A model generated the notes under the pieces. That model ran no database searches. It had not been told where the DNA came from and saw only the letters and a program-made list of their open reading frames with translations. Position numbers and translations under genes: made by a program. A DNA stretch of 64,000 nucleotides from JACJWR01 sp963752505. Lineage in GTDB: Bacteria; Actinomycetota; Actinomycetes; S36-B12; UBA10799. Shown piece after piece: positions 36,536 through 44,953 of this stretch (positions are counted from its first letter, which is position 1; each line of letters begins with the position of its first letter). The stretch spans positions 124,001-188,000 of the forward strand of contig CAVVYM010000003.1 of the NCBI GenBank assembly GCA_963752505.1. Reading direction: 5' to 3'.

Positions 36536-37078
36536 CTACCCGCTGAGTCCGAGATCCGCCAGCTCGAAGGCGGCGAGATAAGGCAGCCCGGCATCCTGGA
36601 CCCGATCGCGGGCCCCGCGTTCGACGATCACTGCCACCCCCACAACTTCGGCGCCGGCCTCGCGCAGGGCCTCTACCGCGGTGAGCACCGAGCCGCCGGT
36701 GGTGGAGGTGTCTTCCACCGCGAGCACTCGGCGGCCGGCAACGTCGGGGCCTTCGATTCTGCGCTGCAGCCCATGTGCCTTACCCTCCTTGCGCACCACG
36801 AAGGCGTCGAGGGAGCGGCCACGGGCGGCAGCCGCGTGGACCATGGCCGCTGCGACTGGATCGGCACCCAGCGTGAGGCCGCCGACGGCGTCGTAGTCGA
36901 GGTCGGCGGTGAGGTCGAGCATCACCTCGCCCACGAGGGGTGCCGCGTTGCCCGCGAGGGTGACCCGTCGGAGGTCCACGTAGTAGTCAGCTTCCCGGCC
37001 GCTCGACAGAATGACCTTCCCGTGGATCACGGCGTCGGTGGTGATGCGCTCGAGGAGGCTGTCGCTGGCGGAAGTCAT
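36536..37078 (-). CDS. pyrE: Orotate phosphoribosyltransferase
   Basis: PyrE attaches PRPP to orotate to form OMP in pyrimidine synthesis. The 180-residue enzyme has FVVRKEGKAHGLQRRIEG (flexible loop with catalytic Lys) and the PRPP motif VLAVEDTSTTGGSVL. The ATG at 37078 was chosen over a GTG 6 nt upstream because TAAACT ends exactly 6 nt before this ATG, fitting a leaderless transcript. Only 8 nt separate it from mrpA downstream, so pyrE and mrp may be cotranscribed. Confidence 0.95.
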   Translation of the reverse strand: MTSASDSLLERITTDAVIHGKVILSSGREADYYVDLRRVTLAGNAAPLVGEVMLDLTADLDYDAVGGLTLGADPVAAAMVHAAAARGRSLDAFVVRKEGKAHGLQRRIEGPDVAGRRVLAVEDTSTTGGSVLTAVEALREAGAEVVGVAVIVERGARDRVQDAGLPYLAAFELADLGLSG

Positions 37079-37084
37079 GGCCAC

Positions 37085-37090
37085 AGTTTA
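37085..37090 (-). promoter_or_regulatory. pyrE -10 element, leaderless layout
   Basis: TAAACT on the minus strand, 6 nt before the pyrE ATG. It rules out the upstream GTG, which would fall between the -10 element and the expected transcription start. Confidence 0.55.
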
Positions 37091-37135
37091 GGCGACTCGC
37101 GGCGCGGCCACCGCTCGGTGCGGCAGGCTGGCGTC

Positions 37136-37630
37136 ATGCAGAGGACCCACGTCGTGCTCCTGCCCGAGCGCGGTTTCGATCGGCAATCGGTGGCGGCTGA
37201 ACTCGTGGGGGCGGGAATCGACTGCTACTTGCCGGAACTCGGCGAGATTGCAGACGATCTGCCGCCGCAGCTCGCCGACGCCCGACGCGTCGCCTCCATC
37301 GCCCAGTGGCTCGGCTCGGCGAAGGTGGAGCCGCCGCTGCTGCTCGTCGCCTGCGGCACGGCTGCGCGGCTGCTACCTGCGCTCTCACTGTCCCAGCGCA
37401 GTTCAGCGCGGCTCGTCGTCGGCTACGTGGTTGTCGATGCGTTGTCGCCGGCGCCGTCGCACGAGTGGCCGGATGCCCCCGTGTGGTGGGTGGCTACCCC
37501 GGGCGCCCCGGCCGACGTTTCCGCCGGTGCCCTCAGCGCGGATCTGCGCGGATTCGAGGTGCTCTCGGAGGTTGCTGTCGTGCCGGCAATCGTCCGGGCG
37601 ATGGACGAGATCGCCGGCCGAGGTGCCTAG
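37136..37630 (+). CDS. Conserved hypothetical protein, alpha/beta-hydrolase-like
   Basis: A 164-residue protein without a signal peptide. Its pattern (THVVLLPERGFD, then LLLVACGTAARLLPAL, then PVWWVATPGAPADVS) looks like a small alpha/beta-fold hydrolase with Cys in place of the nucleophilic Ser, but no complete triad is visible, so enzyme activity is doubtful. The ATG at 37136 is 6 nt after CAGGCT, a poor -10 match. It diverges from pyrE and ends with a 4-bp convergent overlap with the aminotransferase gene. Function unknown. Confidence 0.65.
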   Translation: MQRTHVVLLPERGFDRQSVAAELVGAGIDCYLPELGEIADDLPPQLADARRVASIAQWLGSAKVEPPLLLVACGTAARLLPALSLSQRSSARLVVGYVVVDALSPAPSHEWPDAPVWWVATPGAPADVSAGALSADLRGFEVLSEVAVVPAIVRAMDEIAGRGA

Positions 37631-38823
37631 TCGACGGCTGGGTTGTGCAACTCGACCGAGCTCAGGCGGCGCAGCGCTTCGGCCAATACCTCGGGGCGCT
37701 TGGAGAAGGTCCAACGCACGTATTCGCTGCCGATGTCACCGCTGCTGAGTAGTTGCACCGGAATGGCGACGACGGCGGCCTCGCGCAGCGTGTGCTGCAC
37801 GAAGACTTCACCGTCGGGCCAGCCCAGACCCGTGACGTCGGTGACCAGGAAGTAGCTGCCAGCCGATGGCACGACCTCCAGGCCCAGGCCCGAGAGCCCG
37901 TCGCTGAGCAGGCGCCGGGCGGCGCCGAAGCGCGCAGCCAGGCCGGTGAAGTACGACTCGGGAAGCCGGAGGCCGGCTGCGATGGCCGGTTGGAAGGGTC
38001 CCCCGGACACGTAGGAGAGGTGTTGACGCACCACCCGCACGGCCGCGATGAGGTCATGAGGGCCGGTGGCCCAGCCAACTTTCCAGCCCGTGAAGGAGAA
38101 GGTCTTACCCCCGCTGCCCACCGTCACAGTTCTCGCGCGCATGCCGTCGATGCTGGCCATCGGAGTGTGTTCTTCATCGGGTCCGAACACCAAGTGCTCG
38201 TAGACCTCGTCGCTGATGACAATCAGGTCATGAGCCACCACGACCTCGGCCAGTGCCGCCAATTGGTCCGCGTCGAACACCGCACCCGTGGGATTGTGCG
38301 GGGTATTGAGCAGGATGGCCGTGGTCCGATCCGTCACCGCGGCTGCGATGGCCGGCACATCGAGGCGGAAGCTGCCACCCGGGTCGCGTGCCAGCGGAAC
38401 CCCGACCTGCGTCGCGCCGGCCATTGAGATGCCCGCGCCGTACACGTCGAACCACGGTTCCGGCACGATAACCTCGTCGCCGGCATCGACCAGCGCGAGG
38501 ATGGCGGCGGTGATGAGTTCGCTGGCCCCGGTGCCCACGACCGCCTCCGTGGCGGGGTCGTAGTCCAGCCCGTAGAAGCGCTGCTGGTGGTCGCACACGG
38601 CGTCGAGCAGATCGGGCAACCCGTGACGCGGTGGGTACTGGTTGCCCGAGCCGCCTGCGATCGAGGCGATCGCGATCTCTTTGAGCGCCTCGGGGCCGTC
38701 GGTATCAGGGAAGCCTTGGCCTAGATTCACAGCCCCGAGTCGGCTGGCGAGGGCCGAGTACTCACCGAAGACCGACCGCGAGTGCGGTCGCATGCGGGGT
38801 ATCAGGCGTGAATAGTCTTCCAC
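37627..38823 (-). CDS. Class I aminotransferase, DapC-like
   Basis: A 398-residue fold-type I aminotransferase. GSGGKTFSFTGWKVGWA contains the PLP lysine, LNTPHNPTGAVFDADQL the substrate/cofactor asparagine, and VISDEVYEHLVF the cofactor Asp and Tyr. It resembles the mycobacterial enzyme annotated DapC (succinyldiaminopimelate aminotransferase) and kynurenine/glutamine transaminases of the YbdL group, so the substrate is uncertain. A TAGCCT lies 8 nt before the GTG start. Confidence 0.85.
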   Translation of the reverse strand: MEDYSRLIPRMRPHSRSVFGEYSALASRLGAVNLGQGFPDTDGPEALKEIAIASIAGGSGNQYPPRHGLPDLLDAVCDHQQRFYGLDYDPATEAVVGTGASELITAAILALVDAGDEVIVPEPWFDVYGAGISMAGATQVGVPLARDPGGSFRLDVPAIAAAVTDRTTAILLNTPHNPTGAVFDADQLAALAEVVVAHDLIVISDEVYEHLVFGPDEEHTPMASIDGMRARTVTVGSGGKTFSFTGWKVGWATGPHDLIAAVRVVRQHLSYVSGGPFQPAIAAGLRLPESYFTGLAARFGAARRLLSDGLSGLGLEVVPSAGSYFLVTDVTGLGWPDGEVFVQHTLREAAVVAIPVQLLSSGDIGSEYVRWTFSKRPEVLAEALRRLSSVELHNPAVD

Positions 38824-38847
38824 GCGTCAGAAGGCTAGCCCACCTGG

Positions 38848-39603
38848 TCAGGCCCGGCTCATGATGCGGCGTACCAACGGCCGGGGGAGGACGCCGGCCA
38901 GGCCGCGAAGGCCCTTGTAGACGCCGCCTGGAACCACCACGGCCCGACCTTGCGAGCACCCCCGCAGCCCGGCTTCGGCGACCGCGTCGGCATCCTTCCA
39001 GAGCCATTCCGGAATGTTCGAAACGTCCATCTCGGCGCGCTGATGGAACTCGGTGTGGGTGAAGCCGGGGCACAGGGCCGTGACGTGCACCCCTTGGCTG
39101 GCGTAGCGCGCCGACAGGCTCTCGGCGAACACAGTCGCCCAGTCCTTGGCTGCCGAGTACGTCCCACCCGGCACGAACCCGGCGACGCTTGAGACCACGA
39201 CGATTCGGCCGCGTCCCCGGTCGAGCATGCCGGGCAGGGCCGCGTGGGTCAGGCGCATGGGTGCGGTGATGAGCACGTCGAGCATCGCCTGTTCGGCTTC
39301 CAGGTCGCTGTGGGCGAAGGACTCGGAGACGCCGAAACCCGCGTTGTTGATCAGCCATTCCACGGGTGGCGCCTCGGCGTCGGTGAGTCGCTGTGCCACC
39401 CGATTGCAGCCATCGAGGCTGCTGAGATCCGCCGGGAGCACCTGGACGGCCACGTTGAACTGGCGTTCCAGTTCTGCGGCCACGACGCCCAACCGTTCCT
39501 CGTTGCGGGCGACGAGCACAATGTCGTGGCCGTGACCGGCGAGTTGGCGGGTGAAACTCAGACCGATGCCGGAGGTGGCCCCGGTGATCAGCGCGGTTGC
39601 CAC
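38848..39603 (-). CDS. Short-chain dehydrogenase/reductase
   Basis: A 251-residue classical SDR. The NAD(P) motif is TGATSGIG, the structural motif INNAGFG, the catalytic serine lies in VVSSVAGFV and the YxxxK pair in YSAAK. LVARNEER after strand 2 suggests NADPH preference. The GTG start lies 3 nt after the gpmA stop, so the two genes are cotranscribed. The substrate is unknown. Confidence 0.85.
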   Translation of the reverse strand: MATALITGATSGIGLSFTRQLAGHGHDIVLVARNEERLGVVAAELERQFNVAVQVLPADLSSLDGCNRVAQRLTDAEAPPVEWLINNAGFGVSESFAHSDLEAEQAMLDVLITAPMRLTHAALPGMLDRGRGRIVVVSSVAGFVPGGTYSAAKDWATVFAESLSARYASQGVHVTALCPGFTHTEFHQRAEMDVSNIPEWLWKDADAVAEAGLRGCSQGRAVVVPGGVYKGLRGLAGVLPRPLVRRIMSRA

Positions 39604-39606
39604 GCG

Positions 39607-40359
39607 TTACCTGCCCTGGTTGGCCACCGCGGCTGCGGCCTCCGCGGCCGCGTCTGGATCCAGGTATTCGCCACCGGGAACCAGCGGCTTGAGGTCCGGC
39701 CCCAGCTTGTAGACCAGGGGGATGCCGGTGGGGATGTTCAACGCCGCGATGTCGGCGTCGGAGATGCCGTCGAGGTGCTTGACCAGGGCGCGCAGCGAGT
39801 TTCCGTGGGCTCCGACGAGCACCACTTTGCCGTCGCGCAGGTCCGGAACGATGGCGTCGTACCAGTACGGCAGCATGCGCTTGACCACGTCGGCGAGGCA
39901 CTCCGTGGCGGGCAGTTCCTCCGGGGCCAGGCGGGCGTACTTCGCGTCGTACGTCTGGGCGAACTCGCTGTTGGGGTCGATCGGCGGCGGCGGGGTGTCG
40001 TAGGAGCGGCGCCACAGCATGAACTGCTCTTCGCCGTATTGCTCGAGGGTCTGCTTCTTGTCCTTGCCCTGCAGGGCGCCGTAGTGGCGTTCATTGAGAC
40101 GCCACGAACGCCTGACCGGCAGCCATAGCCGGTCCGCCGAGTCCAATGCCAGGTTGGTCGTGCGGATGGCCCGGCGCAGCAGTGACGTGTGCACGACGTC
40201 TGGGAGGATGCCGGCCTCCGCCAACATCTCGCCACCACGGACGGCCTCGGCCTCGCCCTTCTCGGTGAGGTCGACGTCGACCCAGCCGGTGAACAGGTTC
40301 AAGGAGTTCCATTCGCTTTGGCCGTGCCGCAGCAGGATCAGGGTGTAGTCATCGCTCAT
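39607..40359 (-). CDS. gpmA: 2,3-bisphosphoglycerate-dependent phosphoglycerate mutase
   Basis: GpmA interconverts 3- and 2-phosphoglycerate in glycolysis. The 250-residue enzyme has the phosphohistidine motif LLRHGQSEWN (His12), LNERHYGALQGKDK and the second catalytic histidine in VLVGAHGNSLRALV. The ATG at 40359 is the family start; CAGACT lies 6 nt before it. The gene order gpm, mshA, senX3, regX3 is the one seen in mycobacteria. Confidence 0.95.
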   Translation of the reverse strand: MSDDYTLILLRHGQSEWNSLNLFTGWVDVDLTEKGEAEAVRGGEMLAEAGILPDVVHTSLLRRAIRTTNLALDSADRLWLPVRRSWRLNERHYGALQGKDKKQTLEQYGEEQFMLWRRSYDTPPPPIDPNSEFAQTYDAKYARLAPEELPATECLADVVKRMLPYWYDAIVPDLRDGKVVLVGAHGNSLRALVKHLDGISDADIAALNIPTGIPLVYKLGPDLKPLVPGGEYLDPDAAAEAAAAVANQGR

Positions 40360-40365
40360 GTGGCT

Positions 40366-40371
40366 AGTCTG
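40366..40371 (-). promoter_or_regulatory. Possible gpmA -10 element
   Basis: CAGACT followed by 6 nt and the gpmA ATG; one base from the TANNNT pattern seen at other genes here. Confidence 0.3.
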
Positions 40372-40403
40372 CCGTGCCGAACCCCGTGTTGCCCGGGGGC
40401 TCG

Positions 40404-40898
40404 TCACTCCTCTGGCGCGAGATGCTCGAAGGGGGCCAGATTGGCGGTGCTCTCGCCCGCCCGGAGCCGCCACTCCCACTCGGATCTGATCGCAGAGGCA
40501 AATCCCAGTCCGAGCAGGTGGTTGAACACACCGTCGCAGTGCAGCAGCACCGCACCCATGAGCCGATCCATGGTTTCCGCGTCGAAGCTGGCGGCCGGCA
40601 GTGTGCCCACGAGGAAGACATCGCCGTACTGATCAAGGGCGTAGGCCAGGCCGAAGATGCGGCGGTTGCGTTCGAGTAGCCAACGGTGAAATGGCCCCTC
40701 GTTCTCGTCCGGGTGGCGAATCACAAAGGCGTTCACCGTCACCACTTCGCCGGCCACGGACAGCGACACGGTGGTGCGCAGTTTCTGTTCACCCGGCAGC
40801 ACCACCACGACGTCGCCGTCGGGAGTCTCCTCACACTCCACCTCGGAGTCGGCGCACCACTGCAGCATGACGCCGCGGGCTGCGCTGCTGATGCTCAT
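40404..40898 (-). CDS. YbjN domain-containing protein
   Basis: A 164-residue protein of the YbjN/type III secretion chaperone-like fold, as found next to mshA in mycobacteria. Recognisable parts are the N-terminal helix, the strand pair GEQKLRTTVSLSVAGEVVTVNAFV, and LDQYGDVFLVGTLPAASFDAETMDRLMGAVL. It starts with a 4-bp overlap of the mshA stop. The biochemical role is not established. Confidence 0.82.
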   Translation of the reverse strand: MSISSAARGVMLQWCADSEVECEETPDGDVVVVLPGEQKLRTTVSLSVAGEVVTVNAFVIRHPDENEGPFHRWLLERNRRIFGLAYALDQYGDVFLVGTLPAASFDAETMDRLMGAVLLHCDGVFNHLLGLGFASAIRSEWEWRLRAGESTANLAPFEHLAPEE

Positions 40899-42208
40899 GC
40901 GCCCCTCCGGTCGGCGGCCCAGCCGACGTCATGCGACTCGCGCGCGGCCTGGTAGGTGCCGATGATGCCGGCCGTCGTGGCTTCCCAGCCGAAGTTCAAG
41001 GCTTGTTCGCGGGCAGCGTTTGACATGGCCGATTGCCGGCGGGCGCTGTCGAGCACCGAGGCGATGGCCCGCGCCCACGTCGCCGGCTCGCGGTTGGGCA
41101 CGAGGAGGCCGGAAACGCCATCGCGCACGGCTGTCCGCAGACCTCCAACGTCACTGGCCACCACAGGGGCACCGCAGGCCTGAGCCTCCATGGCGACGAG
41201 GCCGAATGACTCCGAGTGGCTTGGGACGGCCACGAGGTCGGCGGCGCGGAAGAGATCCGCCAGGTCCGGCTTGGCCAACGGTGGCCAGAACAGTGTCCGG
41301 TCGCCGATGCCGAGCTGCTCTGCCTGGGCCCGCAGCAACTCCGGCATGCCGCTGCCGTTGCCGGAGGGGCCGCCGCAGACGACCACCAGCGGCGTCGAGT
41401 CCGGATGGTCCGCCGAATCGAGCGCCGACACCGCCGACAAGACCAGGTCCGGGGCCTTGAGCGGTTGCAGTCGTCCGACGAACACGATGATCGGGCGGCG
41501 AGCGGGAAGTCCGAGCCGGTGGCGGGCCGCCTCGCGGTCGCCGGGGGTGAAGTCATCGAGGTCGACCCCTGGATGAACCACCTGCACCTTGCGCGGTTCG
41601 GCTCCATAGAGCTCAAGGAGGTCGGTCGCCTCGGCGGAAGTGTTGGCTACCAGGGCATCTGCCACGTCGACGACCTGTTGTTCGCCGATCACCCTGGACT
41701 CGGGCTCCGTCACATCGTCGGACCCGCGATCGCGATTCTTGACTTTGGCCATCGTGTGCATGGTGTGCACCAGTGGCACTTCCCAGCGTTCCTTGGCCAC
41801 CCATCCCACCTGTCCGGACAGCCAGTAGTGGCTGTGGACGAGGTCGAACCACCCCTCGGGGCGGGCAGCCTCGGCGCGCAGCACGCCGGCGCTCAGTGCG
41901 CACAGTTGACCGGGCAGATCCTCTTTGCGCAGGCCCTGGAAAGGTCCCGCGACGATGTTGCGGACGGTCAGTCCGTCGGCGACCCGCTCAATAGTCGGCT
42001 GGGCGCGCTCGGTGGCCCGAGTGAAGACCTCGACTGCTATCCCGGCCGCGGCGAGCCGGCGCGAGACTTCCCAGACATAGACATTCATACCGCCGGCGTC
42101 GCCCTCGCCGGGCTGGGCCAGCGGAGACGTGTGAAGTGAAAGCATGGCCACGCGTTGCGGATAATCCGATGCCCCCACGGGGCCGCGGCGATGAGCGAGC
42201 CGATCCAT
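40895..42208 (-). CDS. mshA: D-inositol-3-phosphate glycosyltransferase (mycothiol synthesis)
   Basis: MshA transfers GlcNAc from UDP-GlcNAc to inositol 3-phosphate, the first step of mycothiol synthesis. The 437-residue GT-B, GT4-family enzyme has the acceptor-side loop GEGDAGGMNVYVWE, the HSHYWLSGQVGWVA segment, VFVGRLQPLKAPD and the nucleotide-sugar site PSHSESFGLVAMEAQACG. It shares one base with the phoU stop, giving a phoU-mshA-ybjN operon. Confidence 0.95.
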   Translation of the reverse strand: MDRLAHRRGPVGASDYPQRVAMLSLHTSPLAQPGEGDAGGMNVYVWEVSRRLAAAGIAVEVFTRATERAQPTIERVADGLTVRNIVAGPFQGLRKEDLPGQLCALSAGVLRAEAARPEGWFDLVHSHYWLSGQVGWVAKERWEVPLVHTMHTMAKVKNRDRGSDDVTEPESRVIGEQQVVDVADALVANTSAEATDLLELYGAEPRKVQVVHPGVDLDDFTPGDREAARHRLGLPARRPIIVFVGRLQPLKAPDLVLSAVSALDSADHPDSTPLVVVCGGPSGNGSGMPELLRAQAEQLGIGDRTLFWPPLAKPDLADLFRAADLVAVPSHSESFGLVAMEAQACGAPVVASDVGGLRTAVRDGVSGLLVPNREPATWARAIASVLDSARRQSAMSNAAREQALNFGWEATTAGIIGTYQAARESHDVGWAADRRGA

Positions 42209-42864
42209 CAGGTGGACGTACGCGAGTAGGGCTCGCCGGTGACGACGTGCATGATCCGCTTGTTGATCGTCACGGCGTGATCGGCGAATCGTTCGTAGAA
42301 CCGCGAGACCAGCGTGAGGTCGATGGCGGCTTCAACCCCATGGGTCCAGGCCGGCGACAGCATGATGTTGAACATCTCGCGATGCAGGCGATCCATCTCC
42401 TCGTCGGTCACCACGGCACGTTGCGCCAGTTCGACGCTGTGCGAAGCCATCGCGGCTCCGGTCTGGTGCACGATGCGTTGCGCCACGGCCCCCATGTCAG
42501 CAATCACGCCGCGCAGTTCCACTGGCACTACTGAGTCGGGGAACCGCAGCCGGGTGGTCTTCGCCAAGTGGGTTGCCAGGTCGCCCATGCGCTCCAATGA
42601 CGAAGCGATGCGCAGCGCTGACAGCAGCCGACGCAACTCACCGGCGACGGGCTGCTGCAGGGCCACCAACTGGGTTGCGCGGTCGTCGATCTCGTCGTTG
42701 ATGGCGTCGAGCCGCGCATCCTCAGAAATCACCTGCTCGGCGGCTTGCAGGTCGCCGTCCAACAGCGCGCGGGTGGCAAGATTCATCGCCCGGCCCACGA
42801 GCCGGGTCATCTCGATGAGCAGAGTGTCGATTTCCTGCAGCGACTCTCGATAGGCTTCCCGCAC
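42208..42864 (-). CDS. phoU: Phosphate signalling protein PhoU
   Basis: A 218-residue all-helical protein with two PhoU repeats: the acidic metal-binding motifs appear in DARLDAINDEIDDRA and in VVTDEEMDRLHREMFN, and SSLERMGDLATHLAKT and RFYERFADHAVTI are the paired E-R-x-x-D segments. PhoU dampens phosphate uptake and kinase activity of the SenX3/PhoR type. It is divergent from senX3, which supports that partnership. The GTG start follows TATCCT by 6 nt. Confidence 0.94.
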   Translation of the reverse strand: MREAYRESLQEIDTLLIEMTRLVGRAMNLATRALLDGDLQAAEQVISEDARLDAINDEIDDRATQLVALQQPVAGELRRLLSALRIASSLERMGDLATHLAKTTRLRFPDSVVPVELRGVIADMGAVAQRIVHQTGAAMASHSVELAQRAVVTDEEMDRLHREMFNIMLSPAWTHGVEAAIDLTLVSRFYERFADHAVTINKRIMHVVTGEPYSRTST

Positions 42865-42870
42865 GGTACG

Positions 42871-42876
42871 AGGATA
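42871..42876 (-). promoter_or_regulatory. phoU -10 element, leaderless layout
   Basis: TATCCT on the minus strand, 6 nt before the GTG of phoU. On the plus strand of the same 176-bp gap, another TATCCT at 43027-43032 precedes senX3 by 8 nt, so both divergent genes have near-leaderless promoters. Confidence 0.5.
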
Positions 42877-43040
42877 GTTGCACCGCCGGTGAGGGCAACA
42901 GGCGCTCAGCCGTGCCGTTGGTGATCGACTAAACCGTCGGCGAAGCGCATGCGTCCAATCGGCGACTAATCGGTGAATCCTGAACTACCTGGGGCCGACT
43001 TCGTTAACGGAATTCTGCCTGCCACCTATCCTTGACCGAT

Positions 43041-44231
43041 ATGGATACCGCCGCGCTTGTGATCATCGCCGCCTTGGGCGTGGTCGTGGGACTTTTCGGG
43101 GCTGCCGCGTGGTGGCAGACACGACGGCTGGCTGACATGCGATTTGCGGTTCAGCACAATGGCGGTGAGGGAATCGACCGCGTCCCCATCTCGCAACTGC
43201 TGGGCGTCCTGCCGGGTGCGTCCATCTTTGTGCACGGATCCAACGGCACCGTGGAGCGCGCGACGGCGAAATCCTTCAGTTTGGGGCTCGTGGTGTCGAA
43301 CCGCCTCGCCAGCGAGGAGATGAACGCGATGGTGGCCGAGGTCCACCGCGATGGCATCACCCGGGAGTACGACATCAACATCCGTCGGCCGGCCCTGTCC
43401 AAAGGGGAACTGGAATTGCGGGTGCGGGCTGCGGCCGTGGGAGAGGATGCCGTGCTGCTGCTGATCGACGACCTCTCCGGCGCTCGCCGGGTGGACACTG
43501 TGCGGCGCGACTTCGTGGCGAACGTCAGCCATGAGCTCAAGACGCCGGTGGGTGCGCTGTCCTTGCTCGCTGAAGCGGTGTCCGTGGCGGCCGATGATCC
43601 CGACGAGGTGCGTCACTTCGCGGATCGCATGAGTGCGGAGTGCTCGCGACTGAGCCACCTTGTGGCCGACCTCATCGACCTCTCCCGCCTGCAGGGCGAC
43701 CAGCCGCTGGACAGCGCGCAGCCGGTGAGTGTGGATTTCATGGTGGCCGAAGCAATCGACATGCTCACCACCGCTGCGACAAATGCCGAGATTGACATCG
43801 TCGTAGGCGGTGAGGAGGAACTGCAGGTCTACGGCGTCGAGGACCAGCTCATCACCGCGCTGCGCAACTTGCTGGCCAACGCGATTGCCTATTCCCCGCC
43901 GCGCACCAAAGTGGCCATCGGGGTGGCCGAGCGCGACGGAATCGTGAACGTCTCCGTGACGGACCAGGGGATCGGCATCGATTCGGGGAACCTCGATCGA
44001 ATCTTCGAGCGCTTCTACCGGGTGGATCCGGCCCGGTCGCGCATCACCGGTGGGACCGGCTTGGGGTTGGCGATCGTCAAGCACGTGTGCAACAACCACG
44101 GCGGTGAGGTGACGGTCTGGTCGGTCCAGGGGGAGGGCAGCACGTTCACGCTGCGCCTGCCCGCCTATCGTCCAGGTTCAGACTCCAGCGAGGCCGCGCT
44201 GGATCCGGAGGGAGTGCGTACGTGGGAGTGA
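43041..44231 (+). CDS. senX3: Sensor histidine kinase SenX3
   Basis: A 396-residue membrane kinase controlling the phosphate-starvation response. It has an N-terminal membrane helix (residues ~5-25), a PAS-like region (~50-140), the dimerisation/phosphoacceptor helix VANVSHELKTPVGALSLL with His164, and an ATPase domain with the N box NLLANAI, DQGIGI and GGTGLGLAIVKH. The periplasmic part is almost absent, as in SenX3. The ATG at 43041 was preferred to a TTG 9 nt upstream. It overlaps regX3. Confidence 0.94.
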   Translation: MDTAALVIIAALGVVVGLFGAAAWWQTRRLADMRFAVQHNGGEGIDRVPISQLLGVLPGASIFVHGSNGTVERATAKSFSLGLVVSNRLASEEMNAMVAEVHRDGITREYDINIRRPALSKGELELRVRAAAVGEDAVLLLIDDLSGARRVDTVRRDFVANVSHELKTPVGALSLLAEAVSVAADDPDEVRHFADRMSAECSRLSHLVADLIDLSRLQGDQPLDSAQPVSVDFMVAEAIDMLTTAATNAEIDIVVGGEEELQVYGVEDQLITALRNLLANAIAYSPPRTKVAIGVAERDGIVNVSVTDQGIGIDSGNLDRIFERFYRVDPARSRITGGTGLGLAIVKHVCNNHGGEVTVWSVQGEGSTFTLRLPAYRPGSDSSEAALDPEGVRTWE

Positions 44232-44926
44232 TGAAGGAGCCGGTGCGCATCCTGGTGGTCGAGGACGAGGAGTCCATCAGCGAAGCGCTCGCCTATGTGC
44301 TGAGCAAGGAGGGCTTCGCCGTGCAGGTGGCGGCCACGGGCCCGGACGGCGTCGCGGAGTTCAAGTTGTGGGCGCCGGATCTGGTGCTGCTCGACGTGAT
44401 GCTGCCCGGACTGCCGGGCACCGAGGTCTGTCGCGAGATTCGGACCACTTCGAGCGTGCCGATCATCATGCTGACCGCCAAGGACGCCGAGATCGACAAG
44501 GTCGTCGGGCTCGAACTCGGAGCCGACGACTACGTCACCAAGCCGTTCTCCACCCGCGAACTCCTCGCTCGGATCCGGGCGGTACTGCGTCGGCAGGGAT
44601 CCATCGCCGAGGAGGGGGAGGACACCGGGGTTGTCACCGCCGGACCCGTCCGGCTTGATGCCGATCGGCACGTGGTGACGGTGCGGGGTGAGGAGGTGAG
44701 GTTCCCCCTCAAGGAGTTCGAGTTGCTTGAGCTGTTGATGCGCAACGAGGGCAGGGTGCTCACCCGAGCCCAGTTGATTGACCGTGTCTGGGGAAGCAAC
44801 TACGTGGGGGACACCAAGACGCTCGACGTTCACATCAAGCGTCTGCGGGGCAAGATCGAGGTGGAACCCAGCAAACCGGCCCACGTCATCACGGTGCGAG
44901 GCCTCGGGTACAAGTACCAGGACTGA
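44222..44926 (+). CDS. regX3: Response regulator RegX3
   Basis: A 234-residue OmpR/PhoB-type regulator. The receiver has the acidic pair VVEDEE, the phosphorylated Asp58 in LLDVMLPGL and the Lys in VTKPFSTRELLARI; the C-terminal winged helix contains EFELLELLMRNEGRVLTRAQL and VDVHIKRLRGK-type recognition (LDVHIKRLRGKIE). The GTG at 44222 has GGAGGGAG 7 nt upstream; the ATG at 44231, overlapping the senX3 stop, is an alternative. Together with SenX3 and PhoU it forms the phosphate-sensing module. Confidence 0.94.
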   Translation: MGVMKEPVRILVVEDEESISEALAYVLSKEGFAVQVAATGPDGVAEFKLWAPDLVLLDVMLPGLPGTEVCREIRTTSSVPIIMLTAKDAEIDKVVGLELGADDYVTKPFSTRELLARIRAVLRRQGSIAEEGEDTGVVTAGPVRLDADRHVVTVRGEEVRFPLKEFELLELLMRNEGRVLTRAQLIDRVWGSNYVGDTKTLDVHIKRLRGKIEVEPSKPAHVITVRGLGYKYQD

Positions 44927-44953
44927 GGCCTCGGCAGGCGCTGGCTCGCGGAC

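Noticed and set aside
42865..43040. PHO/RegX3 boxes between phoU and senX3
   Set aside because: Only isolated GTGAA/GTTCA-like words are present; no spaced direct repeat of convincing quality.
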